Part shown: positions 35,668 through 49,365 of the stretch, piece after piece
How positions within the stretch are numbered: the stretch's first letter is position 1
Layout of the letters: each line of letters starts with the position of its first letter
Assembly: GCA_001600455.1 (NCBI GenBank)
Contig: BCKC01000002.1
Location: 4,106,171 to 4,170,170 of the forward strand
Source of the DNA: Endocalyx cinctus
Taxonomy: Eukaryota; Ascomycota; Sordariomycetes; Amphisphaeriales; Apiosporaceae
Length of the DNA stretch: 64,000 nucleotides
Direction: 5' to 3'
Program-made: the position numbers and the translations under genes
Notes under the pieces: generated by a model
The model's input: only the letters and a program-made list of their open reading frames with translations
Databases searched by the model: none
What the model was told of the DNA's origin: nothing

Positions 35668-35717
35668 GGTCCCTGATGGTCCCTGATGGTCCCTGACGGT
35701 CCCCGACGCTCCCTAAT
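35668..35717 (+). repeat. Tandem decamer repeat (GGTCCCTGAT)x5
   Basis: Five consecutive 10-bp units; the first two are identical and the next three diverge progressively. Confidence 0.85.
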
Positions 35718-38700
35718 GGTAGATGGTAAATGTGATTTAACGAGCTGTTAATGGGTAAGGCCCGAGTGTTCGGCGCTTAAAGAAACAAGCGATAACCCGG
35801 TAAGCATGAAAATAACCCTCGTCCTTTTAAACCGCTTCCAACATAAACTTTTTTTTTGGTGAATTTTGTTTTTCTTCTCTCTCTCAGAAATTAACAGATT
35901 GAAATAAAGTTTCATGTAAATAGGAAAGGGGGTTACACGAGGGAAGAAATTTGTATCTCTTTTTGAAGAGCTTATATAAAAAAAAGAGAGTTTCCCCCTC
36001 CTTACATTTATGGAATACCGCCCTGAGACAAGGCCAACAGTTAATAGTGCCGACTGCTGCAGGGTCACGAAAAAGAGGCGCTGACGCGTGAACTAATGTT
36101 GTTAGACCCTAACAAACCCCGACGTTGATCAGGTTCTAGTGTTCAAATGCTGTTAAAGCAGACTAGAAATTAGAATAGTCACACTAGATCGGTTTGACCA
36201 TCAGCTAGGCGTCCTCGTGGCGTTGGTCACTTTTGAACGGTACGGTAAGAATATATAGATTATATTAGTATAGTAGCATGGAAGATACGTTTCGGTAGTA
36301 TCTCTGCGGAAGATGTTGGTGATATGAAAGAAAAATAGGAAAATGTGATAGACCGTATACACATTTGAATTATATTCAATAAGGATGATGGAGGAGGGGT
36401 GGCGGTCCGAAGGACTGTCAACTTAATAAGGTGAAGAGGGGTTTATACTCAAAAGCGATGATCATTATCATCGTCATCAATTTCATATCATCGATATCAC
36501 AAATTATACTTTGCATAGTACCGTGCCATGGTAACAGTTCAAAGTCACGTAATAATTTATTATTGATTGTAACCAATAGAGATAGTCATGTCTTCAAACA
36601 TCACGTTGATTGGTTAGTAGGATCTATTGGACCTATCGACGCTACCGTGACGAAAACAATCAAGATATGATAATTTTGTGACGATGAAACCCCAATAGAG
36701 AGGCGGGAAAAGGACCGGGGATATGAAAATGCTGATTATCTAAGGATATGTGTATACTCGCGTAGTGTGGTAGTATAATAATCGGTACGGACTTGGAATT
36801 GGTAGAGCTCGGTTGACCGGAAACGGTAAATGGGGAAGTAAAAAAAAAAAAAAAAAAAAAAGGCGGCAAAGATATCGAAATGAACCAATTATGAAAGCGG
36901 AAAAAGGAAAAATGGTGATGCGGTGTAACGATCAAGAATAGTTTGCCGGCGCCAAAAATTTGATTAAAAACTACTACCTACTGTACCTCTATGTAGGTAG
37001 GTACTTATGTACGGAGTACAGGTAATACCGTAGTGCGTACCAGGGGTTTCTCCTACACACCTACATTATCACCTGCAGATGCATCATGTACGGTACACTA
37101 CTGCACGATAGTACCAGTTTACTCTTCCGTGGAAATCGGGTTTCTTGTCAATTTGAGAATTGGCTTGCGGTACACTTTTGAACCCTTTCAACACAATGAA
37201 AGACCCGGTACCTGCCAAGAGACGATTGCATGGTGGATACATCTACGTAAATTTCCATCCAAGTTCTACTCCGTACATAATAGGCTTCCACAAAGTACTC
37301 TGTAGAACTACTACGTACACTATTACATTTTAAGTGTAGTCTATCGTGTAATATACCATACCATAGTACACCAATCTTTGTCATCCAAAGGCACCAACGA
37401 AGCGGGAGATATGTTTTAGTGTCGAAACTTCAATATACTATATATATATAGATTCTCGAATGACCAAATTTGTTTCTTATTTCTTTGCAAGCCTCATTCA
37501 ATTTCTCATTCTTGTGGTTTTTTTTTTTTTCGGTACTACTAGTATATATATGACTACACTAGTGTGTAAATTATATAAAATATACGTAAATATAGTGTCT
37601 ATACCTAGGTAGTATATACTGAGTACAACTTACACAGTAAACGTTCCATTAATAGGGAAATAAACTGTAAGTGTAGTAAATTGCCATATTGCCGGAAATG
37701 GAATTGGACAAAATTCGGTAATCTCCATACTATGTTATATATGTTGTCTGCAGGTACCCGCTCACATCGCTTACCAGACAGAGCTGACAGACTTTGCTTA
37801 TCTAGTACACTATATTAAGGGGGACATGGGGAAAATACATATAAAAAAAACAATAATAAATGATTAGTTGTGGCTGATAAAGTGAGAGAAAAGTAAGCAG
37901 CTGAAATTGGGTTTGGTGGTACTATGTAGAATACGTGGACACTATTCTTCGCATTATTCGCATTATCAAGATAGTATTTGATATTTCCAAAAACTTCCTT
38001 ACACGTACATAGTCGTTGTTGGATCTTTTATGCCCCCACAACCAACAGCCAATATCTTGTCGTCTCTTCCAATGACATAATCTCTCGGACAATAAGTATT
38101 TCTTTTTATATCTTTTCATTATGTACGTGGACGCATTTATGTAGATATAAAATGAGAGAAGACATGGGTTCGAGGGTATATTTTAAAACATAAGTTCTTA
38201 GTTTGACGTATAAAATCCATGTTATACATTCAACCACGTACTGTATACCGTAAAAAGTGTCTTACATAAAAGAAAAAAGTCTTAAACTTGTAAATAACTT
38301 CCGAAAGAGAGTGGGAAAAAGATCGATCTAGCGTAACCCATACGATCACCGGCACTCTTGTCCACCCCCTTCTTCTTCTTTAAAAAAGTAAAATTTCCGT
38401 AGACGTTGGGATAAATGATGATGTGCATTTAATACCCGACGCGTTGTACGGATTCGGTCTTTACGGACGCGCGCAGCAACACGTATTACCTAAACCGAAG
38501 CTATCGCCCGAAACTATTATTTTCTTGGCGAATGTACATAATATTTGAATAAAATTTATTTTATTAATTATACGTAGTATATATATTTATTTGTTTGTTT
38601 TCTTATCCTACTGTCTAGATGCGTAAAAGATTTTCCTTCTATTAAAATTAGATCATCAATGAATTTAGAGAAACGAGAAAGAAAAAAAACTGGTTGTTGC

Positions 38701-41007
38701 AGTGATACAATAGTGTTTTTTTTTTTTTCTCCTACTATGTAATAATCTAGACCTCTAATCTAACTTGCTAGTCTATATCCATCACCGCCTCAAAGACTCA
38801 AAAGTGACGAGAAATTTGACGTCCGAACAATTAGGAAAAATCGTCCCAGCGGTCACCCCGGTTATCTCGCGAATCTTTTTTAAAGTGGAAAGTCAGTCGA
38901 AGCTTAATGAAATGATGCGATGACCCATCGTAACATGACAAGATGATATGGGGGGTCCCTTGTTAACTTATGCGACAAGGGTAAATCCTAGACGTAGATT
39001 ATTCTTTGAGTTAATTTACTTGTACTTCTTTTTTTTTTCTTTCCTTCTTTTGTGACTCTTCGATTTTTTTTTTTCTTCTTCTCCATTCTATGCCAGCTAA
39101 TCGACCGGGGGTCTGACCGACATCATTTTTGATCGAAAATATAAGGGATAACAAGGCTGTTCTAGCAGGGGTTTAATTGCCGAGCGTGTCTTCACGAGGA
39201 GAACAGGCCAAAAAAAAAAAAAAAACAAGTGAAGCGTACTTCTGGATTGTAGTATATGAATGATCTCTTAGCGCTCAGGGACGTGGATGTAAAAGAACAG
39301 AAAAAAGGGTTAATGGGATGTGGAGATATGAGAAGGGGGTTTACGTGTAGGGTGTGAAAAAAAAAAAGGAAGCTATTATTATCCATACTCTTTGAAGAGA
39401 TTCCCATTTCGTCATGCGTTGCGAAAAGATCTTCATTGTACATCGTCATAGTCTCCTAGTTACAAACAAGAAAAAAAATCTTTTCGTTGAAAATATTTTT
39501 TTATTACTCGCCTTTTCACCCGGTTTCGGGCAATTAGAGTCCATCTAAACTAATAGCAGTAGAAAAAAAAAATTTTTTCTAAACTGTCTCATCTTGTTGA
39601 GGCAAATTGAGATTGAAGACCGAAAAGCTAGTTGAAGAAAATGATTTGGGGAAAACAAGGCAAGCCCACTCCGCCGTAACTGACGATGGTCCCTTTTTTT
39701 TTTCTGGCGTCACCATACCACATGGCTGGCAACGACGGGAAGAACATATACTACGTGCATCTTATTGTTCGAGCAGAGAATCAAGTTTTTTTTCTCTCTA
39801 AACGTCCTGTCAGGTAATCTTACCAGCTAGCCGAGAGGTTTCAGGAACAGGCACGGACAAACTTTGTCTGTGATTCATTCGACTTTTTTTCTTGCTGCTG
39901 TTTTAATCTTATATCATGCTATGCTCATTAACCACTTAAGTTTGTTTTCTGTATACAATAGTACGTGCCCCCGTTGGAAAAACCGGGTGTACACGTGTAT
40001 GACTTGTTTCATTAATTCTCGTAATAATTGCCCTAAGAAACGTCGAACCAGTACGACGGGAACGACGAGGACAAGGTGTAACGGGCCACCACGACCACGA
40101 CTATGACCTGTTTTTCTTTTGAAGCCAACAAACAAATAAACAAACATTACTATGTATACATATATAACATAACGTCAAAGCGTCGTCCAGCTCACGAGCC
40201 ACCCCCTACGCCGCTGGTGGTAACCGAGCTGAAGTCAGCCCTACCTTTTACGCTGAGCTCGTCATTCGTTCACCGCCCAATCAGCGCGCATCACGTTAGG
40301 ATTTGACGCGGGTTTGTTGGCTGACGATCCTACGGTAGCTTGCTTGTTCCTTCTCTTTATCTACGTCGGTTTTATGAAACACAAATAGAGAGTTTCGTCG
40401 AAACGGAGGGAAAACAATAAGTAAGGGATGGTATTCACATGTTATTTTTTTTCCTCGCTCGTTTCCGCAGCTGCCGCTACGGTAGGTCTGGAAACGTGGG
40501 CGCCATGTGGCGACAGTTAGCTATGATCTACGCTGCATACACGATCCTGAAAATCCCCATCCTCTCGGTATAACCAACTCGTTATTTAGGGTCGTTACTT
40601 TTTACTTCTTTTTTTTTTCGGTTCGTATTGCTTTGCTGACCTGACGTTATCCCGTTCGTGTCAAGATACACTCATTAGAATCATTCCATGGGGTAGGTAA
40701 GCTTTTCTTACCTCAAGATATTATTAGATTTCACGTGTACGCAAGGGGGTTAGGGGGAGCCACGCAATCGTGTTGGTTTTAGTGTACACTACTTACAGGC
40801 TCGTTTCTTACAAATATTCTCGCCATAGCCTCTATCTTACTATGATAGAAACCGGTCCGGTTCGGGGCGAAGCTCAGCGATGTGAAAACTCGTCGTATGA
40901 ACAGTAAAGAAGACAATGTTGGGCCTTAATTCAAGAAAACTAAAATCTTCCTTTGGATATATATAATTTCCCGATGCTGTTGCCAATGGGTATCTTATCT
41001 AACTAAA

Positions 41008-41028
41008 TAAAATAAAATAAAATAAAAA
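41008..41028 (+). repeat. (AAATA)n pentamer repeat
   Basis: Four consecutive AAATA units downstream of the LRR gene. Confidence 0.7.
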
Positions 41029-41181
41029 CAGCAAAGGATAACACGACGCTCTTGAACGCCTGAATAAAACCGGATGATCGGGTCTATGTACATTAATCCG
41101 GCCGTGGATATACCACTTAGTCCTTGATACCAAAAATAAATCATCTGTAAGGTTCCGGAACAACTGGTTACGTGAGTTGCT

Positions 41182-41206
41182 TAGGTAGGCGATACGCGCC
41201 TACCTA
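41182..41206 (-). terminator. Perfect 10-bp hairpin downstream of LRR gene
   Basis: TAGGTAGGCG and CGCCTACCTA form a perfect 10-bp inverted repeat around a 5-nt loop, 56 nt beyond the stop codon of the LRR gene, so it should be in that gene's 3' UTR or just past it. A role in 3'-end formation or mRNA stability is only inferred. Confidence 0.4.
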
Positions 41207-41261
41207 TATTTCCAAGTCCTAGGCGCCGTCGGTTGGGGTATGTATCTTTTGACGCCATTTT

Positions 41262-44200
41262 CTAGGTTCTGTTTTCAGTTTCTGTACTGAAATCGTTTGT
41301 TGTCGGTTCAAAATCCAACATCAGAGGTTCCTCATCAATCGTATACGTAGGCAATCCAAAATTCAAGGTAGCGGGAGGTAATTTATTCAAGCTTGAGGAC
41401 GACTTGGTTGGTTGCAACGTTGAATCCGCCGAGACTGGCTGTGGGGGTTTGGGTTTACCTCCATTCTGCATCGCTGACCGTCGTCCTAACCACGAAGGAA
41501 GAGCTTCGTCCTCCCAAGCAGTGATATTTTCTTGTTCGATCTCTGCGATCATATCGGTGGCGTTGTCTCTATTCCTGTTCAGTATCTCCTGAGCCTTTGT
41601 AACCTCGGAATCCCAGTGGTTCTGAAGCCAGCTCATCAGACCTTCCAAGCGATCGTCCACACTCTTCGATTTCTTAGGATACGATATCTTGCTAGGCCGT
41701 GACTGGGTGCTTAGAAACTTGTTCTTCTCTTTCTGAAGTGCATATTCCCTATCTGCGTTAGAGAGCGGGAATGATATAATCTGGTGATTATATTGTAGTG
41801 CATTGATGAGGTGACCGAACTGATGATGATCGAAATTATTGTTCTGACAGTCAAACATGACTAGACCTTCATTGGCCGCAAGGACTTGACACAGTTCTCT
41901 TAGGTCGTCAGCAGCACCGAGGTCGTGATTTCGCACGCGTAGTTGACGAAGGGTAGTGTTTTGTTTCAATCCACCTAGGGCTCCTGACAAACCCCAGCCA
42001 AGGTGAACATCTTCCAATCTCCCACTGTACCCAGAGAGGTCTAAAAATTTCAGCGTACAGTTTGTTGCGAAAAGTTGAGATAACAAGTCCGATGTTTTCG
42101 AGCTTGCACGATCTGGGGGGCCGGTTCCAACCATACTGAGGAATTCTATAGTTTTGTTGTGGGCAAGTGCTCGAAGAAGTCGATTGAAATTCGATTCCAG
42201 TTGGAACTGGACCATGTCAAGATGCAGCCTTTTTGGTGCTTCACCCGCGTGTATTAAATCAATCCAATCAGTTGATCCAACCTCGAGAGGATTTTCACTG
42301 AGATATAAATGTATATCTCGACCTGATCCAGTTCGACATAGGAGTCCGGTTGCCATATCCCCTGTCAATCCGCAATTACTGAGCACCAGACGACGTAGGC
42401 TCTGAGACTCGTCCATTTCGAGATACTTCATAATACTACAGAGCGTATCGAAGTTTAACTATATTTGAACAGTTAGCTACTTGCAGGTAAATGGAACGTT
42501 TATATGGCAACTTGCTTTCCACCCAGACAGGTTCAGCTCCTCGAGTTGCCATGGCCCATCGGAGGACGTCGTGCTCCATGGTCGTAACAGAGGGCCATCA
42601 AGAGGTCCCTTAAGTGAGTAGGCAAGGTTTAGTTGTTTCAGCTTAGATGCCTCGTCGAGAGTATAGGAAACTCTCTCCGCGTCTACTCGCCCAGAGTTGT
42701 ACGACATATCGATAACTTCGATACTTGCTCGTTGCTCGTGTAATCCATCCCAGAGGTAAATGAGTGAATTATCATCCAAGCGACATTGTGAGACGGATAA
42801 TGTTTTTAGGAAATCCGTTCTATTTTGAAATATGCGGCCTGTACTCATCAGTTACTTTATACTCGATAACACCAAGAATCATGTCCATGAACCTACAGAG
42901 CTCTAAACAATCAAGTTCACCCAAGGGATTGCCGTTGAGGCTCAAGGAAATACACCGTGTTTGTAGAGATTTCCACAACAAGATGATTGGAGGTATAATT
43001 TCGCAGGCCCCGCTTGTTAGAGAAGGCATCCCTTCGTCCCCCCTCGTCTCCGGTCTAGTTTGTACATTGGTAAGTACATGGTTGAAATCTATTTGTTTGA
43101 TCGACTCGCTTCCCAGGAGCAGGGATACTGTTTCTTGGAAAAGGACAGAAGAATTCTCAACCATCTCAAATTCATCTCGAGTGAGACTACGTTTGCCTGT
43201 TCGACCTCTAGTTAGAATAACGCAAATATTTCCACGTCAGTCTTTCGTCCCCCCTATTGTATGCATACCTGTTCGAGAAAGCCAGACGGTCGACTCAAGA
43301 CGTTCACTGTTATCAAATTTCCCTGCCAGATCGGAAAAGTCCACATCAGAGAACGACAGGGATTTGAAGTTCTCGTTGAATCGAAGCGCGTGAAACACTG
43401 CTAAAAGTTGATGCGCTGTATAACGCGTCTGATTCTTCGGGGGCAGCAGACAAAACTCGGGCGGATACCGTACGTTTTCCCAATGTACAACCCAGCTCAC
43501 AGGAGGGCAGTCATAACCTTCAAGGAACGCGTCCAAGGTTGTTTTGAAACCACCATAATCTTCACCGTTGGGCAGAGCAATCTGTTGTGCTTCCCCGTCA
43601 ATGAGAAAGACCTCGCGCCTTGTCCAGAGAGGCCATGCGGGCTTCAAATATGTATCAGTTCTTAATAACTTGAATAAGATAGATCGATGGAACCGGCTAG
43701 AAATCTCAATTCTTTTAGGTTGTTCTAGTGGGCGTCTAAGATTGGTTAGAAAGTGGTTAGATAAGTCTTATTCTGAGAACGCATTAAATGGACGAACAGC
43801 GTGAAGATATAATTCCCCTACTGAATATGGTTACGCGTGTACCACTTATAAATATCCAAACACTTACCTAAAAACCAAATCAAATCTTTCGTCGTGCACA
43901 TTCGAGTTGACCCTGGCAAGTGTTACCAGTCCAAAGGAGGCCAAACTTGGGCTCAATTTCTGACCTGTTGACGACCTAAAGAACTGACATAGCACGAGGG
44001 AGTTTTTGGTAAATGCCAAATAGAACGACGCCGAATCTCGCCACTTTTTCCTCGCATCGCCAGAACTGGACCGAAGCACGGAATAGGGTCTTCGTGGGAT
44101 GAAAGGATAAATATCTAACTGGGAATTACTGTGGTGATTATATTGAGTCTCTAGGATGGACTTGAAATCCATCTCGATATGTGCCGGGACTTTCTCATCA

Positions 44201-44970
44201 CCAGTCGCCTTAGCACGCGATCTAACAGCACGCTGGATTTCCCGTAGCCAATCATCACGGTCTTCTGGAAGCCGGAAATCAAGCTGAAGACAGGTAAATG
44301 AGGATGATGCAGTAGAGGGCCTTGACCAAACCTCGAGGCCGAAGGATGGTTGAGTCCCTTCATCTTTGAAAATTGATACGATTTTTTCCAAAGGAATGCA
44401 GGTCTCGGCACTTTCCCCAAAGTCCTTGAGAGAGCTGCGGGAGTCGATGGGAGAGGAAGATATAAGACCGCTATCATCGGTGGGAGGAATCTGTAGAAAC
44501 TGCGCAGAAGCAGCTTGACGGCTCTTGAATTTCAGCAGTACTGCTGGAGTGAGAACTAAGAATTCCTTTCTGGCTTTCAATAAGGTGGTCTCCGGCTGAA
44601 GTGCGCCAGATTTAACGACGGTTGAAAAGTCTCCAGATACACTGTTCCCGTGGCTACCCGTGACCGAGGGTGTCGTTGGTCTCGTGGAAGTGGACGCTTG
44701 ATCTAACGCATCTTCGTTGGGCGATTTCGAGGGCTTATATATCACATCATCTCTGAAGATTTCGGGAGGCCTTAACTTGCGTAGCGTTCTTTTTCGGTGC
44801 GAAGGTGCGGTGAGGTCGGTCTCGGATGCGGATGCGCTGGAACTGCGAGAAAGCTGGGAGCTGATGCTGAGAGATCGTATAGCTTTTAAGGGGGAGAACG
44901 AAGTGCGCTTTTCAGATAAATGGGTTTCACTCCGCTTGAGGATTTGCAGAGGCGCACTATGAGAATCCAT
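41262..44970 (-). CDS. Large leucine-rich-repeat protein with N-terminal PH-like domain
   Basis: Five exons, complement(41262-42435, 42481-42838, 42897-43205, 43269-43660, 43868-44970), give 1111 residues. All junctions are GT-AG and keep frame: DLVF|RTDTYLKPAWPLW, WLSRT|GRTGKRSLTRDEF, DCLEL|CRIFQNRTDF and VPFTC|NIMKYLEMDE. The first ~110 residues are Ser/Lys-rich and disordered. Residues ~140-265 look like a split PH domain (KEFLVLTPAVLLKFK ... FRLPEDRDDWLREIQRAV). Repeats of the L-x-x-L-x-L-x-x-N/C type run from about 480 to 970 (KQLNLAYSLKG, LEELNLSGW, LRRLVLSNCGL, LKFLDLSGYSG). The C-terminal ~150 residues are Gln/Pro/Ser-rich. PH plus LRR resembles fungal scaffold proteins related in layout to CARMIL; membrane-cortex association is an inference. 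The start could lie in an unseen upstream exon. Introns are 45-207 nt. Confidence 0.82.
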
Positions 44971-45100
44971 CCTTTTCGTTTGTAAAATCAGTGTCACGAT
45001 AGACACAAATATTTAGCCCCACAAGTCATCTCAATTGATAGATTAATTTATTTCACATGCTAAAACTTTTTTCACTTTCATCGCTTTAGTATAAGGTAGG

Positions 45101-45136
45101 AGAATTACTAGAATTACTAGAATTACTAGAAGAACT
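45101..45136 (+). repeat. Tandem nonamer repeat (AGAATTACT)
   Basis: Three exact 9-bp units followed by degenerate AGAAGAACT-like units, 130 bp upstream of the LRR gene start. Confidence 0.8.
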
Positions 45137-48100
45137 AGAAGAACCAGAGTCGCAAATAATTCTAGAATAGAAAGAAGGTGAAAAGGTCGGTGAAAAATTA
45201 AATGGAAATTTGAAATTTACGATAAGTTCAAATAATTACGGAGTACAATTAATTGAAGTGATGATCCATCAATCCAGAAGGTGCGATGGATACATATCAA
45301 TTAATTCCCAAGCCAACACATAAGGAGATAACTAGGCTGCTAGGATCAATAGTGTATCTATAGTGGTGTTGTAGATCCAATCCCCCCCATGATCTACTCA
45401 AATCTACCCATATTTACACTATAATATAGGGACTTTTTGGTGGTTTAAAGGGAGTTAAGCCTATCGGCCTATTTGTTTGTCTTAGGTCTTAGTGTAAATC
45501 TAGGTCAATGACGTAAAGAACCATTTTTCTTTATTCATTTATCCAATAAGAGTGGTAGAACAATCTATTTTATTTCAAGGGTCCTACCAGCTTTCATATA
45601 TCTTTGATTACGATAACTACCGGTAATCTCTTCGTATTTATTATCTACAACTAAAAAAAAAAAATATCTTCATATACCCATTGACTATATACGAGTATTT
45701 AAAAATAACAATCGAATCCGACCGTATGTTTTGATGCTTTGACGTTCTTTGACAATCTTTGACTTACACTTCGACACTAGGAGAAACACCGTTGACCCGG
45801 GATGATCTCCCGTCGGGAAACTCTAGTAGGCTGGTGGTAGGTAGAAAAAAAAAGGAGTTCTAGTGTACAAGCTTGGGTCGGGACACACGGAAGTTTTCTT
45901 ACTTCCTTCGTTCTTGAATCCTTCATGTCGTGCGATATTGCATGATATCGTCATCTAACCTACGTGCTTACTTATCAACCTAACGTTTCAACGTCTTATC
46001 TGCAATAGTAAAATATAAATATACATATATGCACTGTTTTCTGTCGTGTAAGTTCTACTTCCTTCTAGTGTACGAGGCAATCCTGTCTGTGCAGTGAAGA
46101 ACAGTCACCGCTCCTCATCCATCGGCGTTTCATAAGTAAAGGCTGTGATGATGACGGTGGTGCGATTTGAGTAGTAAGCCAGTTTGTAGTTATCATGAAC
46201 TGGATAATAATCAAGGGTTCAATAAAATCATTTTAGATATGCTTCCTACTTATGATCCAGACAAATCATCATTTTGTAACTTTGGGAGATCCTACGAGTT
46301 TCTTGACCATAATGGAACATGTTACGTTGAAATCCTTGAGGAAATTGCATTACTACTAACTACTGCGTAAGTAAAGTACACTTCGCCATGGAATGTGCGG
46401 AATTGGCTAGTGTTACGCAGCATGCAATTCATAATTCCATTCATTCCGCCGTGGAACCTTTAAGCAACAACAATGTGGACGGACGCTTTACCTGCAAGAT
46501 GGTCGGATAACAGCATAATACGAATCCCAGCTCACCTAAGACGGACATTATACCGTGCCAGCGTGCCTCTAGTTCTTGATTAGTATAGACTATGGATATG
46601 TTGAAAAAGTAACCCGGATAGGTAGGTGGACGGAGAGAATTACCAACATAATATTTTGATAGGTAGGGTTAGCATAGCTACCTAAAATTATCGCCACCGG
46701 TAATTTTTACCAAACGACGGTCTTGTGTGTATACTATTAAAACATGGAGATCACGGACAATCAAGCTTTATCTACCACAGCAGACGCCCGCATAAAGGTC
46801 GATAGCTAAGCGAATAAAGTGTGCTGTGAATTGAGGGGTCGAAAGCGTTGCACTCCGACGCTGCTCATTCGCCTTTTTGGTTGCTCACACTTGGATCCAT
46901 CTGTAAAATGTACGAAAGTTTGGGCTTCCCTTTCGTTTTTTTAAATGGTGATAGTCGGTCAATGACGATGTCAGACGGCAATCTCCCCAATCGTATGGTA
47001 AGCTCGTGTTTCTACTTTAGACTAGCGTTCTCTTTGCACGGGCTCCATAACAGAGCCCCTAAGGAAGGGGAGGGGGGGAAAATAACAATAGTATACGTAC
47101 ATACGTACACATTCCAAGAATACATATGGTAATTAGCGGAGGTGACCTTGGCAAAGATCGATGTTTGGTGGTAAAAACGTAGAGCTCTTTTTTAGCGCCC
47201 CGACGCGACGAAACATGGCGGGTTTCAGATTGTTACCCTTGACTATTTGTATCCCTGGAGGACCCCTCATGCACCATGCGTGCTATGCGTGCTATGGTCC
47301 CATGAATGATGGTGATGGACCCTTTTTACCGTCTTTGCGCCATTTTCAGTTCGATGACTCTGATCAGTTCGATCGGAAAGACGCGAGACCCAATCGCCTT
47401 TGCTCTTAAGGCTGTCTTGTTGCTGCTTATCGCCTCAATCCTACCGATCTCCGAGCCCTTTAATTTACCAGCAGTGAAGAGTCACCGACTATCTTCGTAA
47501 TGTAATGTAGTATATCCAATTTTTTTGTGTGTTGGTTATGACTACTTTGTACTATTTCACGCGTGTCAAATGTCATCATGAAAACTTACTGTGGCCTATC
47601 AAATCCTAGAAAAAGCCGTAATCTACTTCAAATTCATGGATTACACTACACGTAAGGCTAAGAAAGATAATGAAAGGATGGAATGAAGGTAATCTATTGC
47701 CTACTCTGGCAGTAACGACTTATGCTTATTATTCTATCCCAAAATTCGTCTGATAGGAACGGCATCCTTCTTAAAGTCGAGTGATTAGTAGTTTTATGAG
47801 CTGATGGATGGTGGATTTATGATAATGACATGGGCAGTTGACATATATCAACAAGTTAGATATACACTACATAGTACAGCCTTTGGCACTATCTACATAT
47901 GCGACGTACACTACAAAGTACACTACACTCGCTACAACTACCAACTTGGTTATTAGTGCAGTAGATACTTAAGTAGTTACTTATACTACTTGCTTGATAG
48001 TTATATAGCTATTTACTGCGTAGTTAGTTTATCTACTTATATCTTACCTAATTTATCATATTCATCTGGGATTATCGTCCCAACTTAGATTTTTGTTCTG

Positions 48101-49365
48101 TATCAAATCTAGGTACACACAAGTGGCGGTGATAATGGTTAATGTAACCTAGTATACGTAATTTTAGTGGAATAAATCCCCAGTTCTCTGAATAGTATCA
48201 TTTCGTATTTGTGTAATCCTTAAAAAATGTTTTCCTGTCAGATTTTAAAATAGTGTAATAATTCAGTATACGTATGGATATAAGTGTATATGTATGTATA
48301 TCTCAGGTTGTAATAAAAACAACAAAAAGTTGTAGTGTACACTCCATCGGGCCAGGTACACCTACATTTAACCCATGTATGGGATTCCTGGCTGAGTTTC
48401 ACACTAGCTGCCGCTTGAAATATTAACCAATTAAATTTGATCTCTTAGCTTGACCTAAAAAAAAATTGCAACTTCTGTACTAAATTAAATGGCCCCCTCC
48501 CTTAGCGCTCCACTTTGTACCATGTGGGAGTAGCCCATGCTGCCTATACTGCCTATACTGCCCGTAGTATATGTAAACCATCACCGCTATTACTGGTATT
48601 CGTCAGTGTAGATTATACATTATACCTTATTAGTACCAACGCCTTACAGAAGGTGGGATTGTATGTACCATTTACCAAGTATAGCACCTTCACAAACTTG
48701 CAAGTAACTGCCCCAGGTCTATCACATACAGTATCACCCCAACATCTCTTTACAGCCTGCCTACACATCTACACATCTACACAACATCGACCAACACCAA
48801 ACACTTCTCAACTTTTATTTTTTTCTCCCTCTTTTTTTTTTATACCATTAAAATTAATTTTTACATTTTCTCTCATCGCCTTTTTTTTTTCTCCGTTCTA
48901 ATTCCTCTCTTCTAGTTTATTTCGAAATTTGAAGCGGGGGAGTTTTCTTTTTTTTTTATCTGCTCTTCTGATTTTTTTTTTTCCTTTCCAAAGTGAAATT
49001 CAACGGTTCGATTAATCTATTCAAACCATTTCACATACTAAATCAGTTCGGAGGGAAAAAGTATACGCGGTCAAACATCTTTTTGAAACCACCAAAGCCC
49101 GTATTCTATTTTCTTCTCATACACGCCAAGGCCTTCGAATTTACCTAAAATACGCGTCGCCGTCTTCCGTCTCGCCCTATAACGCCGCCGGTCAACTTTT
49201 TAAATTCCATTGATCAGCCGCTTTGTCTAGCGCCACGTGAAAGGAAATTGACAACCGGGAAATAAAGAACATTAATAATATTTACGTCTTTCTTTTTATT
49301 CTCTCGGAGCTCCTTTTTTCCCTTGATGCCGACTTAATACCCTCCCCCCATTCATCGACACATCT

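Larger units (their letters stand above)
35326..41261. other. Large intergenic region
   Basis: A 5.9-kb AT-rich stretch between the CBM-like gene start and the LRR gene end, both on the minus strand. It carries a five-unit decamer repeat (35668-35717), an A run at 36841-36860, TACGGAGTA motifs near 37009 and 37266, T runs at 37517-37530 and 38714-38728, and an AGGTAGGCG hairpin at 41182-41206. The part 40190-40580 looks promoter-like (CCAAT at 40277-40281, pyrimidine tracts) and is followed by a 22-codon ORF at 40505. No full gene was found. Confidence 0.45.

Noticed and set aside
42842..42896. 17- or 34-nt introns between LRR exons 3 and 4
   Set aside because: Too short for splicing; the 58-nt intron 42839-42896 with donor GTAGGT keeps frame and is a realistic length.
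48515..48901. 128-codon ORF upstream of STE11
   Set aside because: Low-complexity Thr/Ser/Phe translation of pyrimidine-rich leader DNA; no domain or splice continuation.
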